A stretch of 64,000 bases of DNA from Daedaleopsis sinensis (taxonomy: Eukaryota; Basidiomycota; Agaricomycetes; Polyporales; Polyporaceae). Below are positions 34,162-43,928 of the stretch, piece by piece. Numbering within the stretch: position 1 is the stretch's first letter; every line of letters begins with the position of its first letter. The notes under the pieces were generated by a model. That model saw only the letters and a program-made list of their open reading frames with translations, ran no database searches and had not been told where the DNA came from. The DNA lies in the NCBI GenBank assembly GCA_033807695.1, contig CM066300.1, forward strand, positions 2,666,001 to 2,730,000, in the 5' to 3' direction. The position numbers were made by a program, and so were the translations under genes.

Positions 34162-36479
34162 TCAGCACTCCCCAAGCAACCTGTTTTTTGGCACAGGTTG
34201 CTTAAAGTCGTCGACCCAGGTCGTAATGTTGGGGTTAGTGTAGGCCTCCATGTACCTGCGGCGAATCATGTCGTCAGTCGGTCAGTCACAACATGCGCCG
34301 AGCACGTCTCATCACGCACTCCTCGATGTAGGCCTTGGTCGGGAAGGCCGGGGGGTCGCAGCCAACATTGAGTGCGTCCGGATCCTGGTACACCCGGATC
34401 CAGTCGACACGCATCTTCGTCGGGAACGTGAGGTGCTCGTAGTCGACGAAGCCGAACTTCTCCGAGATGCCCAGGTTCATGATCAGGTACTGCGATGGGG
34501 CCCGGGGGATCAACAGGCTGCGTGACTAGGAGCTGAAGCGGCGGGCGCAGAGCACTCACCATAGGCTCCTGTGGTATGGGCCGGTCGCTGATCTCGGAGA
34601 TCGAGTTCGGGCCCATACCTGGCTGCCGCAATGTCCACGCAATCTTCCCGTCGTTGATCCAGGAGATATACTGTGCCGCCGGGAGTTGAGTTGCACGACA
34701 TGAAGAGGAGAGAGACGAGGTACGCACAGCATCGCCGAAGCCTGGCTTGTACTGGAAGCCATAGATCGCAAACTCCCCGCCAGTGAGCTCATAGGCTTGC
34801 TGATCTGCAGCCGCACTGTCAGCCCATGGTTCGTCGTTCGAGGAGAGACACGCGCACTCGTCGCTGTGAGCACAGACGTCGCCTGCTGATAGACAGCGCC
34901 TACGTAAGAGTTGAAGGTGCTGCTAGTCTCGTCGGCGATGATGAGATTGTCTGTGCTGTTGTTCCAGATATACTTGTAGTCGAACGGCTGCAGAGCCGTC
35001 AACAACCCTTTCGCTAGAACATGGCGAAGCGGAGAAGACGTACTGCCCACTGTCCTGACTGCGACACAGCTCCAAAATCCGAGCCCTTCGGCGTACCGCC
35101 GATCTACGATAGGCTCCAGCGTCAGGAGATCACGTCCACTGCAGCAGACCGTGCACGACGCACCACAGCCTCGAACACGTCGATCTCGGGTGCCGCCCGA
35201 CCGACGTACTCTCCGTTCTCGTGCACCGGACCGGGGTGCGACTCGCCCGGGCAGGTGCAGCGCGACAGCCTCTGGCCGGGCTGGAACGAGAGTAAGCCGT
35301 CGCTGTACGGGTCGTTGCCCGAAAGGGCGGCGACTGGGAGGCCGTTCAACGTCTGGTTCTTAAGCGTGCCGACGTCGCACGCGTCGTATGTGTAAGGCCA
35401 CTGCGCAATGATGTTAGGCGGCCGGACGTGAGTCATGCAATGGTCGGGGAATTACCGTGCCCTCCAGAGAGGCACCGTAGCCGGCGCGGCCTAGGTTGCC
35501 CATCGCCCAAACGGCAGGCCAGAGCCCGTGGATGTTGTTGGAGCCCGGGAGAGTGAGCGAGGCCTCCAGGAGGCCGCCAGTGAAGCAGAACTTGTTCCAA
35601 GACTGGATCATGCCTCCCGTGTAGTTAAGGTCGTGGCTGGGCTTCTTGTCGAGCGTGATCTCGAGAGCGCCGTTGCGGGTGGTGACCATAGACGGATCGT
35701 ACCATTCCTTGTTGACAGTCGACCAGTAGTGCAGATCGACGGCCTCCCAGTACGGATCGTCTCCGGGGTAGAAGGTGCGCCCGTCGACGTTGAACTCGTC
35801 GCTGAACACAAGCTGCCAGGTCTTGCCCGTGATGTAATCTTTCTTCTGGCGAAGTTCGGCAGGCGTGTCCTTGTCGATGAGGCCCCAGTTTCCTGGTATA
35901 TCCGGAAGCTGTCCACTCGCGTTAATCCCACCGAGGTTGAATCCGCCTAGCGTCGACTGCTTGGGGGTGGTGAAATACGAGATCACGGGAAATCCTGCGC
36001 TAATGACTAGCAGCGTTAGCCGTGAGCCGTGATGAAACCATGCGCGAGACGTACAAGAGGGCGACGATACCAGCGGCAAGAATAGATACACATCCCAAAT
36101 TCATGATTCCACGGCTAGTCAAAATGGATCCCCTTCTGTCAGTCTTGCGATCTTTGGCAGGATCAGGATTGTGTAGTATGTCGTCCGCCTCCGGACCGTT
36201 GAGGTAACCTAGATCAAGCGGCAGAACAAACTACGATATTTGGTTAACGCAGGTCTTCCAGAGAGTACAAGCGAACGGTCGATACCTTCTCGGAAATGGA
36301 GGGGTGGGAGCCATCATCGCGAGCTAGAGCCTGCACCCGAGGCGTCAGCACCAACGTGTGGCGACGGAGTGAAGACGTCCTACTAGAGAGGAGTAACTGC
36401 TGACCGACCGTAGGGTTGCCGGACGAGCAAAGTTAGGTTGTGGAGGCGCCAGCGGCATGAATTTGGCGGAAGGGTTCAT
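34162..36479 (-). CDS. KRE6/SKN1-like GH16 beta-glucan synthesis protein
   Basis: The start MNPSAKFMPLAPPQPNFARP (36479) leads into a cytosolic tail with LNGPEADDILHNPDPAKD. A single membrane anchor (MNLGCVSILAAGIVALLF) follows, rebuilt across an intron at about 36044, giving type II topology. The lumenal GH16 domain shows TWQLVFSDEFNVDGRTFYPG, DLHYWSTVNKEWYDPSMV, IQSWNKFCFTGGLLEASL, HGLWPAVWAMGNLGRAGYG, TYDACDVGT and the catalytic APEIDVFEA, with both Glu and the Asp of the ExDxxE signature. The C-terminus reads TTWVDDFKQPVPKNRLLGEC. Kre6 and Skn1 are Golgi/ER glucosyl hydrolase-like proteins needed for beta-1,6-glucan in the cell wall. At least six introns are present. Confidence 0.92.
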
Positions 36480-37388
36480 CGTACAGAAGTAATACGAGCA
36501 AGCCTGCTCCGGAAAGATAGAAGGGGTCGGAGTCGGCGCGGAGGCCCAGTAGAGACAGCTGCTTCACAAGAGAATGGAAGGTGGTGCAAGACCAGTTCGT
36601 CGATGGTCGAGGGCACAGAGAGGACCACAGAGGGAAGAAGCTAGTGCGGATGGCGTCGAGGGGAGGTCATACGCGTATGGCCTTCGACCTACCCCTGAAC
36701 CTCCATCATATACTACACATGCCATCAAAAGATTGGATTGTCACGGACGGGGATCCGGTGCACCTTCCTAGTCCTAAGTCCGACCGCAGCGTTGTACTGG
36801 TCTCAGTAGCTTTGACCATATAGTATACAATCGGGATGACATACAGTCGATCCATTTTTGATATATGGCGTTGTACTAGTACTCTTGAGATCAACAAATT
36901 CAACACCTCGCACTCCGCTGGTGCGAAACTAGACCATATGCATGGCGATTCTGAGCCCAGATTGCGTTTGCGAGTGTTCAGGGATATCATATCTGTGGGT
37001 GCATACCTCTGGAAGTTGAGGCTGCTGAGCAAGGGCCCGGGCCTGGCAATAGCTGAGCGGCTTTGATGACTAGTGAATATCTGAGTCGAATGTCCGTCAG
37101 AAGCGCAGTGGGCCGCGGCAAGGTTTTTGCCGCAACTCATTACATATTGTGCAGGAGGGACTGATCTTATCTGAAACAAGCTCCGTGTGTCTGTCCCGCA
37201 CAGGGCACGAGGGGCGCTTCGGGGTTTGCCGAGACCGGGGTCCGAGGGTCAAGTTACTGAATTTTTCGGAGGTCGGTACCAAGTAGGTTCCCTGGGCCAA
37301 GAAACAAGTTTTGACCATATTTTCTGCCCTATCCGACTCTCTGAGCACAATGTCTACTCACTACATATGTGTATGTTGTCTTTTCCAG

Positions 37389-37449
37389 GTCCGAGTCCGA
37401 GTCCAAGGTTCCGGGTGACTCGGAGATCACCTCCGAGTCGGACTCGGAG
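37389..37449. repeat. Cluster of inverted CCGAGTC/GACTCGG repeats
   Basis: gtccgagtccgagtcc (37389-37404) is followed by gactcggag (37417-37425) and by a 19-bp near-perfect palindrome, ctccgagtcggactcggag (37431-37449). The arms can pair with one another in more than one way. It may be a hairpin end of a small mobile element, or a protein-binding cluster. Confidence 0.6.
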
Positions 37450-37513
37450 AAGATGCGCCGATTCTATAATATACGTAAGTTAGGACGTCAAGTAGCAAGA
37501 GGTAGCAAGACTA

Positions 37514-37617
37514 GGTGATCCATGGGTTTACCGGGATTCGAACCCTAGCACTGGCGGTCGGGGCTTCCGATACGAAGCTCACGCCATCGTCACACCGGCA
37601 GCCTTGCCGGGATCACC
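37514..37617 (-). other. tRNA-like structured element (possible SINE head)
   Basis: On the minus strand the 104-nt stretch is closed by an 8-bp inverted repeat (GGTGATCC at the 5' end, GGATCACC at the 3' end). Inside are a CGGCA/TGCCG hairpin, a GCTTC/GAAGC hairpin and GGGTTCGAATCCC, which is a perfect match to the Pol III B box and T-loop. A box-A-like ATGGCGTGAG lies upstream. Arm sizes do not fit a functional tRNA: the 7 nt after the T-arm do not pair with the 5' end, and the anticodon loop is not normal. A tRNA-derived SINE or tRNA relic is the likeliest reading. Adjacent tagcaagaggtagcaagac repeats are consistent with a SINE tail. Confidence 0.5.
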
Positions 37618-38085
37618 GCTGATCCGGCGTGAGCGGAATGGACGACAGCGACGGCGACGAGTGCAGCTGGACAGGCCCTAAGTATTCTTGCTACCAAGAC
37701 TCCCGGCCCCAACGAGACTCATTAATATTAAAGACACACTGATGTGGTCTCTGCCGCTACTACATAGAATCCTCCGGCCGTTGGACACTACCAGTAACTC
37801 GATCGGGGCCCGGCTGACTCCGCAAGGCTGACCATGAATGCATTCACGCGGTAACAGTAACTTGTACCTCCATCATTTACTGCTGGAGATCGATGCAGAC
37901 TATGGTCCCACATGTTGATACGACATATTATCTGCACACCGGTAGTACCTACAAGTACTAGACCCAGTCCTCAGTCCTCGGTCTCGCTCTTGGCTCCCCC
38001 GACTAAGCTCATCGAGCCTGCTCTACTTGAAGCTTGAAAGCTAGCGGCGACTGCTATAAGTCCAGTAGCAGAATAGTACAGAAAG

Positions 38086-38093
38086 TGACGTCA
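38086..38093. promoter_or_regulatory. TGACGTCA (CRE/ATF-type) site
   Basis: An 8-bp perfect palindrome in the intergenic region. No start codon is close on either strand, so function is doubtful. Confidence 0.2.
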
Positions 38094-38366
38094 TAGAGTA
38101 TTCCGTGAGGCGTGAGCGCTTGAGCCTGCCTGCACTGCCTTCTCTTCCAACGCCGATCGCATTATTAAGTATTTGCAAAGTTCCGGTACTTGCTGTAATG
38201 CAATACTGATTAGCGACTAACGACCATACGTTACTACCGATACATGGAAAACTAACGAAAGCAGGGCGATCTATGTGGTAGTCTATGCGAGGAGCTATCA
38301 GGCATGTCCATTTGTCCGTGGCAGGAGGGGTAGAAGATTGAATAAGGATAGATGTAGGCTGGCAAG

Positions 38367-40979
38367 TCAGAGCATCTTGAGTCGACGTCGTTTAGCCTGC
38401 AGCCACCAATACCGCACCATGCACAAGTACATGGCGATGATGACGACAGCTATGGCGATGACGACTCCGAACACGTCGTAGTTTTCGTCGCTATGTGGGA
38501 CCTCGCAGTTCATCGAACCGAGTCCTTTTGGACAATCATGGGATGAGTTGAGGCTCGTGTATGCACGCCGCATCGAACAACTCACCAATAAGAGTTTGAA
38601 CGCAGAGGACGCCAAGCGAAACGACAGTCAGCGAGACGATTGCTTTGTCGCTCCCCGACTTCGCCCTGCTTACTGACAAGCGCAGATGCGAAAGATAGGC
38701 TGGGTGCGACTGGCTCAGCATGCGCTCGTAGTGGGCGAGCGACTGCTGAAGAGTCAGGATGTGGTCTAGAAGAGTACACAAATATCAGCGCCGAGCGTTC
38801 GTCAGAAAAGCAAGCCAAGAGCAATCCCACCTTGGACGTCGCCCATATACACAAACACATCCAAATCGTCTTCAGTTCCGTTGCCGAGACCCCACTCGCC
38901 TTTCGTCAGCATTCGCTTCTTGACTTGGGCCACGACCTCCGACTTCACCGCTAGGAACCGTGTCAATGACGTGACAATCCTCCGGATCCGTGCCATCCGA
39001 TGCACCGTCGTAGTTGGATGATAGTAGTCCGGGGATTGGGTATCGACCGTCTTAAACCGGGGTATAGATGCAAGGGTTGCAAAGAAGGCACGACGCGCCC
39101 GCCGAAGCATTAACGGGACGCTAATAGGTGCGGAGAAATGGGGCCTTCGAGAGAAGGACCTAGTCGATGCCTTGCCAAACCCAAGCGTGGAATCTTCTTC
39201 CTTCGTATTGACATTACTCTTCTCGTTAATAAGGTTTTCCTGTAGCAGTGTGGCGCCGGAATCGGTAGATGGCTGCTTTAACACAATGCTGGAGTCCGAC
39301 TGGACTGGCTTGGGGTAGGAGCCGGGGTCGCCAACGGAAAAGACATGGCGGTCGATGTCAAGAACTTCCTTCTCGATACTCTCCAGGTAAGGGAAGAAAG
39401 AGTCCACGATAGAATCCATTAACCCGTGTGCGATCCATTCTGCACGAGATACCTTGTAAAACAGTACAACACCATGATTGACCCAGAGAGCAACGCACCC
39501 GAAGAAGTGTTTGCGTTATCCCCTAGCAGCATAATCCTATGTCGTACCCGATCTACGTGCTCTGCATGCATGGTGAGAACCACACCTACTGAACGGAGCA
39601 AACTAACATACCATCCAAGTCAGCGAAGTGGAACTGCGGGTACAAGATCGCTGTCAGCACATGCGTTACGGTACGATAGGCATGAACGAACCGAACATAT
39701 CCCCTCTCGGAAGACGATGAGATACATGTTGACTTCGCCCATGATGCCTCCATCGTAATCTTTCGCATCGTCCTGGCTTAACAGGTTTCGTACGCGTTCG
39801 CGAGTTTTCTGACTTTCGATCGCCCGGAATGAAATGAAGTAGTAGCCCAGCTTCGGAAACAGCTCGAGTTTCTCTCGTGGGTCCTGCGTGAGGATATCTT
39901 CCAATGTAAGGGGGTGGAGGTGCAGAAGCTGTCATAGCGGTCCAATGTTGAGATGTATCTCGGGATGGTTGATTCGAAGGACGTACCTTGCCAATGGCGC
40001 AAATGTCTTCCCATGTCGGAGACGTAACATCCAGCCACCACGCATTCGGCACACGCTGAGGCTCGATCTTGATTACAGGTGGTGGACTGCTAGAAGGGGA
40101 TGCAGGCGTGGTGCGCGGTATCTCCATCGCAACCGATGCTTTCTGCTTCCCCTTGCCCTGCATGCTGGTCCTCGACCCAGCCACAGTCATCGTATGACGC
40201 GCGACACTTTCTCCATCCGAGAGCATGTAGTCTTGGTGCAGAGGGGAGAACGATCGTGATGGCGGAGGGCTTGGGGCAATGGGTGGAGGCAGGGGTCGGG
40301 ACAAAGATGGTTCCGCACGCACCCGGCGAGCCTTCGCGCGCTCCCTAAGGACTGCGTTCAACCTCGCGGTAGCCTCGTCGAGGGAGGTCGTGCGCAGAAT
40401 GGGATCCTGCAGCGCGGCGCGAGCTGCCCTGCGGTCAGCGGCAGCCTGCGATCTCGCATTGACGACGGGAAGTCGGGGAGCGTACAGAACGAAGCTCCTA
40501 GGTATGTTGCGCAAGTCTTCTCGAGCACGGATACGCGCAACAATCTCGAGCTCAGAGCGCGCATTGTGGAGCGTCGCGATGCTCTGCGGTCTTCGTCGCC
40601 GCCGCCGAGCGGTTTGGGACTTGGACTGTGTGACGACGGAGGCCGACGAAGACGACGCGGAGGAAGAAAGACTTGAGCTGGACATCCACGCTCGAGCCCA
40701 CCGTGAGATAGCATGCTCTACTCCTGCTGAGATGGCACCCAAACGACCTCCGAATCCGGAGAGGCTTGAACTCGAGCTTGAAGACGAGGTAATGGAGGAC
40801 GCTACTGGTGAAGGGGATCGCGGGGGGCCAGAGTTTGGCGGAGCACCGCGATAGATGTCATGATCTTCGCCTTCGCTGTCCTCGCCATCGGTGAGGTCCG
40901 CGGGGTTTTCTACAAAGCCATAGACCTCTGTGGGAGGATGGGATTGGAAGAAGTGTCCAGGGTCGTCTTGATGAGGCAT
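38367..40979 (-). CDS. CorA-family magnesium transporter (fungal ALR/MNR2-like) with SMN motif
   Basis: A long acidic and Ser/Arg-rich N-terminus (from MPHQDDPGHFFQ at 40979) precedes the CorA domain: WWLDVTSPTWEDICAIGK, LLHLHPLTLEDILTQDPREK, YYFISFRAI, MYLIVFREGICS with FHFADLD, WIAHGLMDSIVDSFFPYL, and a long helical region ending KAIVSLTVVSLGVLCVQTLI. After the last intron the pore loop reads GLGSMNCEVPH, then helix 2 (GVVIAIAVVIIAMYLCMVRY) and a basic end. Five introns were placed. The family moves Mg2+ through a pentameric channel in the plasma or vacuolar membrane. The usual Gly of the GMN selectivity motif is Ser here, unless the acceptor of the last intron differs from my choice. Confidence 0.88.
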
Positions 40980-41264
40980 AGCGAACGCACAGAGATCCTT
41001 GGAGGGGATGAAGACAGCAAGTCGCGAGCATCTAAGCCGCGGCGCAAGAAAGAAAGCAGCAGAGGGGGACTACATGGAAGTAGTAGTTCAAACTTGTGGC
41101 GCACTCTCGCCAGGCTCAGAACCAGCTTCTTTCACATGAGCGCCCATGATGACGCACGGCCAGCACCTAGCACACAGTGCATATACAAATACATTGCAAT
41201 TCTGCAGAGCATATATAGAGCAGCCAGAACAATTGTGAACGGTCCAATACACATGTAGGAACAA

Positions 41265-42747
41265 TCAAGATGGTCTAGGTCGCTTTCCTGGGGGTCCTCT
41301 CTCGGATTCCGGTCGTGGACGTTTACGCGATGGACCGCCTTCCCCAAGTTGCGAGCCGTGTCTTGGAGGTTGACCTGCAACATACGGTCGCTTCTTTTTT
41401 TCCTTTTGGTTGACCTTCTTCTGTTTCTTCTCAATCGCTTTCCGCACTGCGCCCCTGCCACCGTTCGCAGCTAATGCATCATACTTTGCACGCAACAGCA
41501 TTTCTTTCTTGTCCGCTACAAGGTGCAAGCACACGTATCAGCGACTGCCCTTGCCTGGATGCTCTGAAGAGGATGTACGCACAATCCTTCATGAACCACG
41601 CCTTCTTGCCCTGTTTCTGCTTCTCTCGCTCCTCCTTGGCGACTTTGCTAAGGGCCTCCATCTCGACTTTCTCCCGTCGGTCCTTGTTGACTGAGCTTTC
41701 CGCACGCTTAACAGCACGCTCCAACCGTTCGACTTCAGCTTCTCTCTCCTCTCTTAGATCCCGCGGCGAGTTCACCAGCAGTTTCCTGGCACGTTTGAGA
41801 TTTTCTCTCAGCGTTTTGAGCTCATCCTGATGCAAATCCGAGATGAAGCCGTATTGGGTTTGAAATCGCTTCGCATCGAACTCCCCAGTAATGTGCAGAA
41901 AGCGTGGATCGCGCGGGGCCTGTGAGGGGATATATGAGCCTGTGTGATTGAGGAAAGAGGTCCTATGCGCACGAACGCACCGGCTTGTCTTCTGCGATGA
42001 ATCTAGAACGGGACACTGGTCTCTTGGAGGTCATTTCCGTCGGTCTATGACGGCATTAGGATTTGCGCAAAGATACTAATAAATGTACTCACGCATGCTT
42101 GTGCTTCCGCTTCGGAACCTCCCTCCTTTCACGGCTATGTTCTTCCCGCTCTGTCCCCTTGTCCGCCCTCCCAGGACGACTAGAAGGTTGCCCTTCGGGC
42201 TCGGACCCCTCTGATGCGTCCTCGTAGTCAGAGTCGCTCGCTGCACTTGCTTTCGCTAATGCTTTTTGAGCTTTCCGTAAGGTACCAAATGGTAGCGAGT
42301 GCAGGTCTGCTTCCTGGATGCGTATAAGCCACGGGAAAGCCTAGACAGCGATTGACTCGCGGGACATACCAAGCGTGCGCTGTCCTCTTCTTCATCGTCA
42401 CTCGATTCCTCTTCATCTGATACGACATCAAGGTCGTCCTCATCCACCCACTGTGCTACCCGAGCAGCGTCTGGCTCAGCATCCGCATTAAGATCGTCCT
42501 CCTCGGCATGCAAGCTAGAAGAGTCTGTGTCTGAACTTTCTTCTGCTTTCTCGGAGAATCCTTCAGAGTCTGGATGCGATGCCATTGATTCCAACTCTGA
42601 GCCATCGTGTGATACGGGACGCTTGTGGTTCGTCCTGGTTGTGCTTGCAGTTTTCACAGGAGCTGCCTTTGGAGCAGGCTTCGCTTTCGCAGGAGGAAAT
42701 ACATTCGGAGGGGGTCGCCTAGATGCCGGTCGTGGTCTTCTGGGCAT
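41265..42747 (-). CDS. RRP36: rRNA processing protein RRP36 homologue
   Basis: The N-terminus is Pro-rich and then strongly acidic (DEEESSDDEEEDSARL). The second exon, spliced at an acceptor ending ccag, begins EADLHSLPFGTLRKAQKAL. Later come APRDPRFLHITGEFDAKRFQ with TQYGFISDLHQDELKTL, a long charged helix (RDLREEREAEVERLERAVKR), KKAWFMKD and SDKKEMLLRAKYDALAANGG. It ends in a Lys/Arg tail with KKQKKVNQKEKKKRPY. This order is that of Rrp36, a nucleolar factor of the 90S pre-ribosome needed for early 18S rRNA cleavages. Introns lie near 42370-42310, 42100, 41990 and 41530. Confidence 0.92.
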
Positions 42748-43152
42748 GGTGTAGTTTAGCGGTGATCGGGAGACGTGCTAGGTGGATAGACGTTACAGAA
42801 GAAAAGACGGTCCTGGTCAGAGTCGCGGCCGAGCCCACTTGAGTAGGCCGCTAGCGTTATCAGATAAGATAGACCGACAGGGTACCGTGACCGCGTTTTC
42901 CGATCGCGTAGGCTCAGGCTAAGGGTGCTCGCCCCCCACTCCCATGGCTTGTGGTCGGCGACCATCAAAGGGATTCAATATTCAAACCCTGTCAGTAAGC
43001 TGAACTTCAATGCTGCGGCACTCGCAACTCCTTATCCAGATGGCGCCAGCGCGGCTTCCCTAGCGAATTCGAACGACTGCTATAAAGTCGCTCTGATTCC
43101 CGTCTAGGCTGGGACCCCACGCCCCATCCTCAAGGCCTCATCCGCGACCGCC
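42748..43152. promoter_or_regulatory. Divergent promoter region RRP36 / FMN reductase
   Basis: A 405-bp head-to-head spacer. TATAAAG at 43081-43087 lies about 70 bp before the plus-strand ATG at 43153 and is a credible core promoter for the reductase. No clear TATA is seen for RRP36. Confidence 0.5.
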
Positions 43153-43797
43153 ATGTCCAAAGTCGCACTCATCATCGGGAGCTCGCGCAGACCAGGTACC
43201 GGCATCGGTATCGCCAGCTGGCTCGCCCCCCTCCTGCGCAAAGCCTTCAACGAGTCTCCGTCGTCCTCGCCGTCCCCATCCTCCTCATCCAAAGTCGACG
43301 TCTTCGTCGTGGACCCCACAAAGTCGCCCTTGCCTCTCGGTCCCATCGTCGACGGCTCACACGTCCCCGCCGACATCCGCGACCCCACGCAGCACCCGAA
43401 CCCTGCCGTGCGCGAGTGGGCAACGTTCGTCTCCTCGTGCAGCGGCTTCTTCGTGCTCTCGCCCGAGTACAACGGCTCCTACCCGGGCGAACTCAAGAAC
43501 ACGCTCGACCATCTGTACTGGGAGTGGAGGCAGAAGCCGGTGACCATCATCACCTACGGGGGAGGGGGAGGCACGCGCTGCGCGGCCCTGCTCCGGACGC
43601 TCCTGGGGGGCTCCTTCAAGATGCAGCTGACAGAGAAGGAGGTCGCAATCAAGTGGCCCAAGGGCTCCGGGCATGTTCCCACAGAGGGCAGGCCGCCAGA
43701 ATGGCTCGAGGCATACGAGCCAGACGTCCGCGAGGCAATCGAGGAGATGAAACTTCTGTTCGCGAAGGGTTCTGGTCGCGCTCAAGGGAAGTCGTAG
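43153..43797 (+). CDS. NADPH-dependent FMN reductase family protein
   Basis: A single uninterrupted exon of 214 residues, rare in this intron-rich window. The N-terminus MSKVALIIGSSRRPGTG holds the FMN phosphate loop (GSSR). The middle carries VVDPTKSPLPLGPIV and the family signature LSPEYNGSYPGELKNTLDHL. TYGGGGGTRCAALLR follows. These are flavodoxin-like proteins that reduce FMN, quinones or azo dyes with NADPH. A run of about a dozen Ser/Pro codons (43255-43292) is a small low-complexity insertion. It is head-to-head with RRP36 and tail-to-tail with the large membrane-protein gene. Confidence 0.9.
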   Translation: MSKVALIIGSSRRPGTGIGIASWLAPLLRKAFNESPSSSPSPSSSSKVDVFVVDPTKSPLPLGPIVDGSHVPADIRDPTQHPNPAVREWATFVSSCSGFFVLSPEYNGSYPGELKNTLDHLYWEWRQKPVTIITYGGGGGTRCAALLRTLLGGSFKMQLTEKEVAIKWPKGSGHVPTEGRPPEWLEAYEPDVREAIEEMKLLFAKGSGRAQGKS

Positions 43798-43928
43798 CTA
43801 GGTCAGTACATACTGTTTCGTATTACATCGTCTGTCTGTCGGCTCATTCGTTTAATTTGTCAGTGAATATGTTCAATACATGTGCGGATGGTATATACAT
43901 GCTGATATATAGTGCTGTCGTAATGTCA

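Larger units (their letters stand above)
36480..38366. other. 1.9-kb gene-poor region with small structured repeats
   Basis: No protein gene is supported. The stretch holds a cluster of CTCCGAGTC/GACTCGGAG palindromes (37389-37449), a tRNA-like structured element (37514-37617) and a TGACGTCA site (38086). Base composition falls toward AT after 37700. Confidence 0.55.

Noticed and set aside
37514..37617. Functional tRNA gene
   Set aside because: The B box is perfect, but the acceptor and anticodon arms do not fit, so only a tRNA-like element is claimed.
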